A DNA stretch of 27,271 bases from Bacteroidales bacterium (lineage in GTDB: Bacteria > Bacteroidota > Bacteroidia > Bacteroidales > Muribaculaceae). The stretch covers positions 1 through 27,271 of the forward strand of contig SFMJ01000026.1 of the NCBI GenBank assembly GCA_004553095.1, given 5' to 3'. Positions 7,136 through 15,126 of the stretch are shown piece after piece (the stretch's first letter is position 1; each line of letters starts with the position of its first letter). The position numbers were made by a program, and so were the translations under genes. Below the pieces are notes generated by a model, which was given only the letters and a program-made list of their open reading frames with translations, had not been told where the DNA came from and ran no database searches.

Positions 7136-8929
7136 TTACTTAGTTAAGGGTTGAGTTTTATCCTCGAGCCATTTAGCCTCCTCGGCAGAGACGAGGGGAG
7201 TAAGTCGGCTACGCACGAGTTGGTGATAGTCGTTGACCCACTTTATCTCCTCGGGAGTCATGATATCGAGGTCGATCAACTTACGATCGTAGGGGAAAAG
7301 GGTCATAGGGTGGAAATGGAGGAAATCGCCGAACTCGGTGTTGGCATACTTCTCGGTGACGATAAGGTTTTCGGTGCGGATGCCATATCGGCCTTCGAGA
7401 TAAAGGCCGGGTTCGTTGCTGGTGATCATACCGGGTTCGAGGGGAGTTGGGTTGATGTTTAGGCGGATATTTTGAGGGCCTTCGTGGCAATTGATGAAAT
7501 ATCCGACGCCATGGCCTGTGCCGTGATAATAAGCCTTACCCTCCTTCCAGAGGAACTGCCGAGCGAGGACATCGAGTTGATGGCCGGTGGTGCCGGCGGG
7601 GAAAATAGCGTTAGAGAGGGCGATATGACCTTTGAGCACGAGGGTGAAATCGTGGCGTTGCTCGGGGGTAGGATTACCCAGGGCGATGGTTCGGGTGATA
7701 TCGGTGGTGCCATAGATATACTGGCCTCCGGAATCGACGAGGAGGAGGCCGTCGCCTTGGATGGTAACATCTGTTTCGGGAGTAGCCTCATAGTGCACGA
7801 TAGCGCCATGCTCGTTCCAGCCGAGGATAGGAGAGAAGCTCTCATCGACACAAGATGGGTCGGCGAGACGGAGAGCGCGGAGTCGTTTGCCGAGTTCTAC
7901 CTCGGTCAACTTACCCTCGGGGTATTCGCGTTCCACCATCATAAAGAAACGAGTGAGAGCCACGCCATCCTTCTCCATAGCGATGGCGAGGTTGGAGATC
8001 ATGGTTTCATTCTTGATGCTCTTGAGTTTGGCGACGCCTTCGCCACCGAATATTACATTGCAATTGATATGGTCGAAGATGCCGCGCGCAGTCTTGGCGG
8101 GGTCGATCAGGAGATCGGTCGATGCCGGCAACTTTGCGACAAACTCCTTGACGGCATCGTAGGGGAGAGTCTTGAAGTTATACTTCTCGAGATGCGCTTT
8201 GACAGGGTCGGTAAGTTTCTGATCGTCTACGAAGAGGACTCGATTCTTATGGTCGAGGAAGAGGAAACCGACGAAAATGGGGGAGAAATTGATATCGTTG
8301 GCGGCACGGAGGTTGGTGGTCCATGCCAGGTCGTCGAGAGCCGAAATGAGGATAGCGTTAGCACCCTGGAGTTCGACTTGATGCAACACGGCATCGATCT
8401 TCTCATCGGCAGACTGACCTACGATTTTCTCGTCGTGAACGAAGAGAGGATTGAGAGGGCGAGCCGGGCGATCGGGGTATATAAAATCGAACAATGGGAA
8501 ATCGGTGTTGAGAGTAACGCCCTTTGCAGAGAGGGCATCCTGGAGACGGCGGGCATAATCGACCGAGAAAGTCATGCCATCGATGCCGACAGTCTGACCT
8601 TGAGCGGCATGTTCTACGACCCAGTCGATAAGGTCGACAGCCTCGGGGCCATCCTCCTTCATCATTTTAAAGCCGGTGTCGCGGAGTTGATCTTCAGCTT
8701 GGATGAAATATCTTGAATCAGTCCAGCAGAGGGCATCGGAATCGGACACAACGGCAGTGCCGTTAGTGCCATTTTCAGACTCAAAACCGGTGAGCCACTC
8801 GCGGCCACGCCAGTGACGGGGAGGGAGTTCGCTCTGATGAGGGTCGGTGCCGGATATGATGCAGATATCGATGGCATGCTCAGCCATAGCCTTGCGCAGA
8901 CGGCCCAGATATTCAAAATTCTTCTTCAT
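7136..8929 (-). CDS. Aminopeptidase P family protein (M24 metallopeptidase, three-domain type)
   Basis: The 597-residue protein matches the long Xaa-Pro aminopeptidases, which remove an N-terminal residue preceding proline in the cytoplasm. Two creatinase-like N-terminal domains (about 1-310) precede the pita-bread catalytic domain. The five metal ligands are visible: the two Asp in LLVDSGGQYIYGTTDITRT, His in YHGTGHGVGYF, Glu in TSNEPGLY and Glu in GIRTENLI. Length and domain order are those of the family. The start at 8929 (MKKNFEYLGRLRKAM) is the expected one. It is the first gene of a two-gene unit with the gamma-carbonic anhydrase, with a promoter box about 135 bases upstream. Confidence 0.94.
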   Translation of the reverse strand: MKKNFEYLGRLRKAMAEHAIDICIISGTDPHQSELPPRHWRGREWLTGFESENGTNGTAVVSDSDALCWTDSRYFIQAEDQLRDTGFKMMKEDGPEAVDLIDWVVEHAAQGQTVGIDGMTFSVDYARRLQDALSAKGVTLNTDFPLFDFIYPDRPARPLNPLFVHDEKIVGQSADEKIDAVLHQVELQGANAILISALDDLAWTTNLRAANDINFSPIFVGFLFLDHKNRVLFVDDQKLTDPVKAHLEKYNFKTLPYDAVKEFVAKLPASTDLLIDPAKTARGIFDHINCNVIFGGEGVAKLKSIKNETMISNLAIAMEKDGVALTRFFMMVEREYPEGKLTEVELGKRLRALRLADPSCVDESFSPILGWNEHGAIVHYEATPETDVTIQGDGLLLVDSGGQYIYGTTDITRTIALGNPTPEQRHDFTLVLKGHIALSNAIFPAGTTGHQLDVLARQFLWKEGKAYYHGTGHGVGYFINCHEGPQNIRLNINPTPLEPGMITSNEPGLYLEGRYGIRTENLIVTEKYANTEFGDFLHFHPMTLFPYDRKLIDLDIMTPEEIKWVNDYHQLVRSRLTPLVSAEEAKWLEDKTQPLTK

Positions 8930-9062
8930 GATAGATATATGATTGAATGATAAAAAGACTTCTTAACAAAAAAGGATCAAAAAAGTATAACCCGCAGAGG
9001 GTAAAAAGGGGAGCCTGAGAGAGCGACCATAACGACCGAAAGGGGGGTATGATCTTAGAGTA

Positions 9063-9070
9063 CAAAATTA
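9063..9070 (-). promoter_or_regulatory. -7 promoter box for the M24 peptidase gene
   Basis: The minus strand reads TAATTTTG, a match to TAnnTTTG, pointing at the peptidase gene with a predicted leader of about 125 bases. No -33 TTTG is evident. It is divergent from the plus-strand box at 9210-9217. Confidence 0.5.
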
Positions 9071-9209
9071 GCAAAAAAAGCGAGAAAAGAGATAGAAAAA
9101 GGGTTAACAAATTAGAAAAATTTATAGCCAAATGGATGGAATGTTGTCCCAATAGACGCATTTACCCTAATAACATCGTGCAAGATATGGAATATCGGCG
9201 GAAAAATAG

Positions 9210-9217
9210 TAACTTTG
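9210..9217 (+). promoter_or_regulatory. -7 promoter box with no protein gene downstream
   Basis: The plus strand reads TAACTTTGC, the most common form of the Bacteroidetes -7 box. Nothing credible is encoded on the plus strand for the next 4.8 kb, which is why a short non-coding transcript is proposed from about 9223. A clear -33 TTG is not seen. Confidence 0.45.
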
Positions 9218-9222
9218 CAAAG

Positions 9223-9399
9223 TATTTAGACAACCGGAGCAATCCGGAAAGAATAAGATGGCAAGTCAAAAAATCTTTTAGTAATAGTGATATAAATTGT
9301 AAGTTAGTGGTTGAGTAAGATCAGCGTTCCGCTTGTGAAAGTAGGCGAATTCTAAAAAATCACAGCAAGGCTCCCGATTGTGAAATCGGGAGCCTTGCT
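9223..9399 (+). ncRNA. Candidate structured small RNA, about 175 nt
   Basis: Downstream of a TAACTTTG box lies a stretch without an open frame that holds three possible hairpins, each capped by a GNRA-type loop: CCGGA-GCAA-TCCGG right at the predicted 5' end (about 9235-9248), a short CTT-GTGA-AAG stem around 9332-9341, and the perfect 16-bp stem with GTGA loop at 9364-9399. A 7-codon frame starting MASQKIF lies inside. It resembles no RNA family I can name: it lacks SRP, RNase P and tmRNA signatures, and its ends do not pair as in 6S RNA. The weak point is that no T-run follows the last stem on the plus strand; that stem is a better terminator for the minus strand. It could therefore be a fortuitous promoter match. 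Confidence 0.35.
9354..9399 (-). terminator. Strong hairpin terminator, best read on the minus strand
   Basis: Arms 9364-9379 and 9384-9399 form a perfect 16-bp GC-rich stem with a 4-base loop. On the minus strand a run of six T (9359-9354) follows four bases after the stem, so it should end the leuS/amylase transcript. On the plus strand no T-run follows, though the hairpin could still define an RNA 3' end. Confidence 0.75.
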
Positions 9400-9420
9400 C
9401 GTTAATGAGGATTTTGGGGG

Positions 9421-9569
9421 ACGTTCTTGACGTTAAGTACGTTCGGGACGTTCATAACGTTCATAACGTTAGTAACGTTCATAACGTTCGGGACGTTAGT
9501 AACGTTAGTAACGTACTTAACGTTAGTAACGTTCGGAACGTTCTTGACGTTAAGTACGTTTTGGGCGTT
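9421..9569. repeat. 9-bp tandem array with invariant ACGT (16 units plus one decayed)
   Basis: Sixteen units of ACGTT plus four variable bases follow one another with a strict 9-base period from 9421 to 9564, without a single indel; one unit has ACGTA. A seventeenth, GCGTT, decays into the region after the amylase stop. The variable four bases come from a small set: AGTA four times, CATA three times, CTTG, AAGT and CGGG twice each, and single CGGA, CTTA and TTGG. The pair CTTG-AAGT occurs at both ends. Since ACGT is its own complement, each unit presents the same core on both strands. The array lies between the amylase stop and the hairpin at 9364-9399, so it should be transcribed as part of the amylase 3' untranslated region. 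Confidence 0.95.
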
Positions 9570-10955
9570 TTATTTATTTACTAATACGAGGTATTGCCAG
9601 GGGGTTAGGGTTTCGGGGATAGAAGCCGGGGCTGCGGAGAAGAGATCTTTGAGGCCGTCGACAGCGGGGAGGCAGTCTGCGGCGAGTTTTACCGGCTTCG
9701 AGGAGAGGTTGGCTATTACCACTACTCTATCGCCTTCAGCCTCGCGACACATCACCAGGACATCGTCTGAATCGGTCTTGACGAATGAGGCGGGGGCATG
9801 GGCCTTGAGAGCCTTATTGCAATGCTTCAGCCCGGTGAGAGTCTGATAGAAGAGGGTGAAATCATTTTGGGTATAATCGGGGATCACCTTATCCTGCTCG
9901 AAGAACTCGAAAGCGTGGTTGAATCCCACTTCCTGACCTGTGTACAACATAGGCACACCGGGGAGAGTAAAGCTAAGCACGGCGAAAGTGTGAACAGCCT
10001 CGGCATAACGGTCGAACTCAGTACCTTCCCACGAATTGAGGTCATGGTTGGTGATCATATTCATGTGGATAGATCCTACGGGATACTCCTTGGCTTGCTG
10101 GTCGATAAGGGCGGGGATATCGATAGCGGACTTAACGGGGCGATTCTCCTTGTGGTCGACAGCCCACTTATTGATGCCCTTGGTTGCGGCGATGGCGTTG
10201 AAGAGGTCCTTCATAGGCCATGCATAATCAACATCGAAGGCCTTGGCAAGGAGTTCCGGTTTGGAGGCTTCAGCGAGCATCAAAACAGGTTTGACGGCTT
10301 GCAACTTAGGGCGGACCTCCTCCCAGAAATCGGTAAGGACTTCACCGGCGACGTCGCAACGATAACCGTCGATATCAGCCTCCTTAACCCAGAAGAGGAG
10401 GGCTTCAGTCATAGCTGCGCGTGTAGCGGGGTTGTGATAATCGAGCACGAAGACATCAGTCCAGTCGTAAGGGCCATACATATCGCCCTTCTCATTGCGA
10501 GCATAATAATCGGGGTGTTCTTCTACCCAGGGGTGGTCGGCACCGGTATGGTTGCAGACCTCATCGAGGATTACTCTGATGCCGAGAGCGTGAGCGGCAT
10601 TTACGAAAGCCTTAAGATCGGCGAATGTACCGAACTCAGGGTTCACCTTCATATAATCTTGCACGGCATAGTAAGAGCCGAGAGTACCCTTACGCTGCTC
10701 AAGGCTGATGGGATGGATAGGCATAAGCCAGACTACATCGACGCCGAGTTGACGGAGGCGAGGGAGTTCCTTGCGGAGGCCATTAAGGTTGCGAGAGGGT
10801 GTACCTTGGCGGAGATTAGCCTCATAGATTACAGCCGACTCGAGCCAAGCGGGAGAGGGAGAAGAAGCCTTAACGACAGGTTTCTCTTGAGCAGCGGCAA
10901 GACCGGAAAAGCAGAGAGCCGCGGCTAAGAAAGCGGTGAGTTTTTTTAAGAACAT
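9570..10955 (-). CDS. Secreted alpha-amylase family glycoside hydrolase (GH13)
   Basis: The 461-residue protein has a signal peptide (about 1-22, ending LAAAQ) and a GH13 (beta/alpha)8 barrel followed by a small beta-domain (about 380-461). The conserved regions are DEVCNHTG (131-138), GYRCDVAG with the nucleophile Asp201, LMLAEAS with the acid/base Glu229, and ITNHD with Asp305. The enzyme should act on alpha-1,4-glucans outside the cytoplasm, probably in the periplasm, but specificity cannot be read from the sequence. It follows leuS by 62 bases in the same direction. No promoter box is seen in that gap, only a hairpin, so expression may depend on readthrough from leuS. No SusC/SusD genes are nearby, so this is not a classical starch utilisation locus. 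Confidence 0.92.
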   Translation of the reverse strand: MFLKKLTAFLAAALCFSGLAAAQEKPVVKASSPSPAWLESAVIYEANLRQGTPSRNLNGLRKELPRLRQLGVDVVWLMPIHPISLEQRKGTLGSYYAVQDYMKVNPEFGTFADLKAFVNAAHALGIRVILDEVCNHTGADHPWVEEHPDYYARNEKGDMYGPYDWTDVFVLDYHNPATRAAMTEALLFWVKEADIDGYRCDVAGEVLTDFWEEVRPKLQAVKPVLMLAEASKPELLAKAFDVDYAWPMKDLFNAIAATKGINKWAVDHKENRPVKSAIDIPALIDQQAKEYPVGSIHMNMITNHDLNSWEGTEFDRYAEAVHTFAVLSFTLPGVPMLYTGQEVGFNHAFEFFEQDKVIPDYTQNDFTLFYQTLTGLKHCNKALKAHAPASFVKTDSDDVLVMCREAEGDRVVVIANLSSKPVKLAADCLPAVDGLKDLFSAAPASIPETLTPWQYLVLVNK

Positions 10956-10970
10956 GATAAGAAATTTTAA

Positions 10971-10998
10971 GACCCCTGCTCAGCATGGGGCAGGGGTC
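10971..10998 (-). terminator. Hairpin between leuS and the amylase gene
   Basis: GACCCCTGC and GCAGGGGTC form a perfect 9-bp stem around a loop of about ten bases, starting 20 bases beyond the leuS stop and ending 15 bases before the amylase ATG. On the minus strand it is followed by a weak TTAAAATTTCTT rather than a clean T-run. It may be an inefficient terminator or attenuator. Confidence 0.55.
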
Positions 10999-11017
10999 GT
11001 TATTAAACACTGTAGAA

Positions 11018-13780
11018 TTAAACGACAATATTAACGATACGTCCCGGCACTACGATGATCTTACGCGGGGACTTACCGGCGAGCCACTTTGTGGCGCCCT
11101 CATCGGCGAGGGCGGCGCGTTCCACTTCCTCTTTCGAGGCGTTGGCATCGACCTCGATAGTGTAGCGAGTCTTGCCATTGAACGACACGGGATACTTGAC
11201 GGTATCCTCCACCAGAGCGCTTTCATCCCACTTTGGCCAAGCGGCATCGCATACGCTATCGGTATTACCGAGGCGATGCCAGAACTCCTCAGCGATATGT
11301 GGAGCGAAGGGGGCGATGACGCGGGTGAAGATATCAGCCACACGGCGGCTGGCAGACTTGAGTTGAGTCAACTCATTCAGAGCGATCATAAATGCCGAGA
11401 CAGAGGTATTGTAAGAGAAAGCCTCGATATCGGAAGTTACCTTCTTGATAAGTTTATTGATAGCCTTGCTCTCCTCCTTGGTCATTTCGGCATCTGAGTT
11501 GAGGTCGACCTTATCGAAGAAACCCCAGAGCTTCTTGATGAAGCGGTTGACGCCGTCGATACCATTAGTGTCCCAAGGTTTGGACTGTTCGACCGGACCG
11601 AGGAACATCTCATATAGGCGGAGTGTATCGGCGCCATACTTCTCGACGATATCATCGGGGTTGACTACATTGAACATCGACTTCGACATCTTCTCGACAG
11701 CCGAACCGCAGATATACTTACCATCCTCGAGCACGAACTCGGCATCGGCGAAATCGGGGCGCCAAGCCTTGAACTTCTCGGTGTCGAGGACATTGTTGGA
11801 GACCATGGAGATATCGACGCGGATAGGGGCAACGTCATACTCCTTGCGGAGGCCATGGCTCACGAAGGTATTGGTGCCTTTAACACGATACACGAAACTG
11901 CTACAGCCTTGGATCATACCCTGGTTGACGAGTTTCTTGAATGGTTCCGGCTCGACGACGACACCGAGGTCGAAGAGGAACTTATTCCAGAAGCGAGAAT
12001 ATATCAGGTGGCCGGTGGCATGTTCGGCGCCGCCGACATAGAGGTCGACATTTCTCCAATACTTATCAGCCTCGGGGCTAACGAGTGCCTTGTCATTATG
12101 AGGATCCATATATCGGAGGTAATAAGCCGACGAACCGGCGAAACCGGGCATTGTGCAGAGTTCGAGGGGGAAACCATCGGGAGTTTTCCAATCCTTGGCA
12201 CGAGCCAACGGGGGCTGACCATCCTCGGTGGGGAGGTAACTTGACACCGGTGGAAGATGGAGAGGGAGTTGCGACTCATCGATCAGATATGGAGTGCCCT
12301 CCTTATAATATACGGGGAAAGGTTCGCCCCAATATCTTTGTCGAGAGAAGATGGCATCGCGGAGGCGATAATTCACCTTAACTTTACCGAGACCCTTCTC
12401 CTCGATATACTGTTTGGTGCGAGCGATAGCCTCCTTCACCTCGAGGCCATTGAGGTTAAGGTCGTCACTTTGGGAATTGATCATACGGCCCTCCTTGGCG
12501 TCGAAGCTCTGTTCGGAGACATCCGCCCCCTCGATGAGAGGGATAACAGGGAGGTCGAAATGGCGAGCGAAGGCATAGTCGCGCGAGTCATGAGCCGGCA
12601 CAGCCATGATGGCTCCGGTGCCATATCCGGCGAGGACATAGTCGCTGACCCAAACCGGTATCTTCTTGCCGGTAAGAGGATTGACGGCATAACTACCTGT
12701 GAATACACCGGAGACCTTCTTTTCGATCTGGCGTTCACGCTCAGTCTTATGTTTCACCTCCTCGAGATAGGCATCGACCTCCTGCTGATGTTCGGGGGTG
12801 GTAAGGAGAGCGACATACTTGGATTCGGGAGCGAGCACCATGAAAGTAACACCGAATATGGTATCGGCGCGCGTGGTGAAGATATCGAGCACGACATCGG
12901 AGTCAGCGACCATAAACTTCATCTCGGCGCCCTCCGAACGGCCGATCCAATTACGTTGAGTCTCCTTGAGCGAATCGCTCCACTGGAGGGAGTCGAGGTC
13001 ATCGAGCAGACGGGGAGCGTAAGCCGAGACGCGGAGACACCACTGATTCATCACCTTTTGCTCCACGGGGAAACCGCCACGCACGCTCAGACCCTCGCTC
13101 ACCTCATCATTGGCGAGGACAGTTCCGAGTTTGGGGCACCAATTCACCATCGTTTCGCCCTGATAAGCGATACGATAATTCATCAGTCGCTCGCGTTGCT
13201 GAGCTTCAGAGAGGTCATTCCACTCCCGGGCGGAGAAAGAGAGAGTCTTGCTGCAGGCAGCATTCACGCCCACAGAGCCCGACTTGGCGAAATGCTCCAC
13301 GAGACGCTCGATGGGCATAGCCTTATTAAGGTCGAGATCATAATAAGAATTGAACATCTGCATGAACGCCCACTGAGTCCAGCGATAATAGTCGGGGTCG
13401 CAGGTGCGTACCTCACGGCTCCAATCGAACGAAAAACCGATCTTATCGAGTTGTTGGCGATAACGATTGATATTTTCGACAGTAGTCTTCTCGGGGTGCT
13501 GACCGGTCTGGATGGCATACTGCTCGGCGGGGAGGCCGTAAGCGTCATAACCCATAGGGTGAAGCACGTTAAAACCCTGTTGGCGCTTAAAGCGAGCATA
13601 GATATCGCTGGCTATATAGCCGAGGGGATGACCGACATGCAGCCCGGCACCCGAAGGATAGGGGAACATATCGAGGACATAGAACTTAGGACGAGAGGGG
13701 TCCTCATGTACCTCATAGACATGATTTTGGCGCCAGAACTCTTGCCAGCGCTTTTCGATTTCCTGGTGGTTGTATTCCAT
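11018..13780 (-). CDS. leuS: Leucyl-tRNA synthetase
   Basis: The 920-residue class Ia synthetase charges tRNA-Leu in the cytoplasm. The HIGH-type motif is in PSGAGLHVGHPLGY, near residue 40, and the KMSKS loop is in VEKMSKSMFNVVNPDD. The editing CP1 domain lies between them (about 225-440), and an anticodon-binding domain and C-terminal domain close the protein. The ATG at 13780 (MEYNHQEIEKRWQEFW) is the conserved start; a TTG at 13798 would add six residues. A promoter box lies about 80 bases upstream, with a hairpin at the very start of the predicted transcript. The amylase gene lies directly downstream. The opposite strand carries long open frames that are shadows of the codon usage. Confidence 0.97.
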   Translation of the reverse strand: MEYNHQEIEKRWQEFWRQNHVYEVHEDPSRPKFYVLDMFPYPSGAGLHVGHPLGYIASDIYARFKRQQGFNVLHPMGYDAYGLPAEQYAIQTGQHPEKTTVENINRYRQQLDKIGFSFDWSREVRTCDPDYYRWTQWAFMQMFNSYYDLDLNKAMPIERLVEHFAKSGSVGVNAACSKTLSFSAREWNDLSEAQQRERLMNYRIAYQGETMVNWCPKLGTVLANDEVSEGLSVRGGFPVEQKVMNQWCLRVSAYAPRLLDDLDSLQWSDSLKETQRNWIGRSEGAEMKFMVADSDVVLDIFTTRADTIFGVTFMVLAPESKYVALLTTPEHQQEVDAYLEEVKHKTERERQIEKKVSGVFTGSYAVNPLTGKKIPVWVSDYVLAGYGTGAIMAVPAHDSRDYAFARHFDLPVIPLIEGADVSEQSFDAKEGRMINSQSDDLNLNGLEVKEAIARTKQYIEEKGLGKVKVNYRLRDAIFSRQRYWGEPFPVYYKEGTPYLIDESQLPLHLPPVSSYLPTEDGQPPLARAKDWKTPDGFPLELCTMPGFAGSSAYYLRYMDPHNDKALVSPEADKYWRNVDLYVGGAEHATGHLIYSRFWNKFLFDLGVVVEPEPFKKLVNQGMIQGCSSFVYRVKGTNTFVSHGLRKEYDVAPIRVDISMVSNNVLDTEKFKAWRPDFADAEFVLEDGKYICGSAVEKMSKSMFNVVNPDDIVEKYGADTLRLYEMFLGPVEQSKPWDTNGIDGVNRFIKKLWGFFDKVDLNSDAEMTKEESKAINKLIKKVTSDIEAFSYNTSVSAFMIALNELTQLKSASRRVADIFTRVIAPFAPHIAEEFWHRLGNTDSVCDAAWPKWDESALVEDTVKYPVSFNGKTRYTIEVDANASKEEVERAALADEGATKWLAGKSPRKIIVVPGRIVNIVV

Positions 13781-13829
13781 TTGAATATAAAAAATCAAAA
13801 AAATAATCTAATATAGGGAAAAAGAGGGT

Positions 13830-13851
13830 GGGAAAGTCACAATGATTTCCC
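13830..13851 (-). other. Hairpin at the 5' end of the leuS transcript
   Basis: GGGAAA/TTTCCC plus an inner TCA/TGA pair around a 3-base loop, with one bulged base, form a stem that starts almost exactly at the predicted transcription start (7 bases past the -7 box). A stem at the extreme 5' end could stabilise the mRNA; no T-box-like sequence is visible. Confidence 0.35.
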
Positions 13852-13857
13852 AAATTG

Positions 13858-13865
13858 CAAATATA
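13858..13865 (-). promoter_or_regulatory. -7 promoter box for leuS
   Basis: The minus strand reads TATATTTG followed by C, matching TAnnTTTG, about 80 bases before the leuS start. A TTG lies 23 bases upstream, slightly further than the usual 19-21. Confidence 0.55.
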
Positions 13866-14029
13866 GTAAAAAAATAGGATAAAACATCCAACAAAGTTCA
13901 TAAACGATAATAATAAAGCATAGATAGATAATAATTACACTATAATTGACGTTAAAAAAGATAGTGCTAAGAACGCGCAATTAGAAAAAGAGCGCACAAA
14001 TAGAGAAAGCACCATTAGGAAAGAAAGAC

Positions 14030-15098
14030 ATGGAGATAATATATCTGGCGTTAGCCGCAACGATATTGCTCTTAACGTTGCCTTTAAGTTCACTCAAGGT
14101 GGTCTATAGTCACGACGAGAGCCAACAGAGATATGATGCCCTTGCCCGATGGAAGAAGGGGCAACGGCAGCCTGTGTATATAGGTGCCGGACTGATAGCG
14201 ATCGGACTGATAGCGATGTGTATATTCCGATCAGACGAACTTGCAGACTATCAGATGTATGAGAACCTCTACCGGATGGGAGGAGGCGAGAATCTGCGGC
14301 AAGACATCGAGGCGTCGTTCGTCACAATAGTGAAGTTATCGCCCACGTTCTTGATCTTATTGGGTATATATGCCACACTGTCAGTGGGGAGCCACATCAT
14401 GGGCATTTTCAAGAACTCGCCCAATATCTGGCTGTCATTGGTGGTCTATCTCTCCTACTACTTCGTGTTGCATGATATGATCCAGATGCGTGTAGCCATC
14501 GGATTGGGTATTATTTTGTATGCCGTGCGCTACATCACGGAGCGCAAGATCTTACCCTACATGCTGTTGGTGGGCATAGCGTTTTGGTTTCACAAATCGA
14601 TGGCGCTCTTTCTGCCGCTCTACTTTATACCCTACAAGAATTTGAACAAATGGGTATGGAGCGGTATAATGATATACCAACAACGCCTTCGGGTATGTAG
14701 CGAAATTCATCCCTGTAGACTTCATCGATGCCTACGTCCGGTCGTATATGGGCAATCGCGATTATGTAGCCTCTAAATTAGGTATACAGAGTGCTTTGAT
14801 GGCATTTGTAGCGATTTTCCTGCTGTTCAATCTCAAAGAGATCAAGCGACACTATCCCTTGGCAGTGCCGGTGTTGATGTTCTACATCATCTCGCAGTTA
14901 TGCTACCTGCTCTTTGTCGACATTCCGGTGATGCGCGCCCGACTTGGAGAATTGTTCGGTACCTTCGACATCTTTGCCTTTGCGATGCTCCCCTTAGCGA
15001 GCAAGAAATACTACTATCCGCTGATGATAGTATCCATATTATTATGTTTACTACGAGTGCCCATCACGATCGAATTGTTGGCAGGCACAGCGATGTAA
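14030..15098 (+). pseudogene. EpsG-family membrane protein, split by a frameshift near 14672
   Basis: EpsG-family proteins are multi-pass membrane proteins of exopolysaccharide assembly, thought to act as Wzy-like polymerases. The frame from 14030 encodes about 215 residues with several membrane segments and the family motif around YFVLHDMIQMRVAIGLG, up to KWVWSGIMI. It then leaves the conserved frame at GATATA (14671-14676). The proper continuation, NNAFGYVAKFIPVDFIDAY and onward, is in the +1 frame and runs to the stop at 15098 with more membrane segments. Removing one base from the ATATA run restores a protein of about 355 residues. The break may be a real mutation, a variable site or a sequencing error. 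rdgB starts 28 bases downstream. The 5' flank of about 250 bases has no clear promoter box for this gene. Confidence 0.85.
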
Positions 15099-15126
15099 CG
15101 GAAGAAAAAAAGAAGGAATAAGAAGA

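Noticed and set aside
9049..9318. Plus-strand open frame of 89 codons in the 640-bp gap
   Set aside because: It contains a promoter box and a hairpin, is full of Lys/Asn from AT-rich DNA, and resembles no family. It starts inside the divergent promoter region.
9223..9399. 6S RNA, SRP RNA or a 5S rRNA remnant
   Set aside because: The two ends do not form a long closing stem, the SRP tetraloop domain is absent, and the only resemblance to 5S (gtgaaagtaggcg) is a short stretch.
9421..9569. Possible CRISPR array
   Set aside because: A 9-base unit with 4-base variable parts is far too short for repeats and spacers, and no cas genes are near.
9427..9846. Plus-strand open frame of 139 codons with a TFGT/TFIT-like tripeptide repeat
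   Set aside because: It is simply the translation of the 9-base ACGT array (a multiple of three) running into the antisense of the amylase gene.
12257..13816. Plus-strand open frame of 519 codons opposite leuS
   Set aside because: leuS has all its synthetase motifs on the minus strand. The antisense frame is a codon-usage shadow, as are the long frames at 7472-8716 and 9798-10928.
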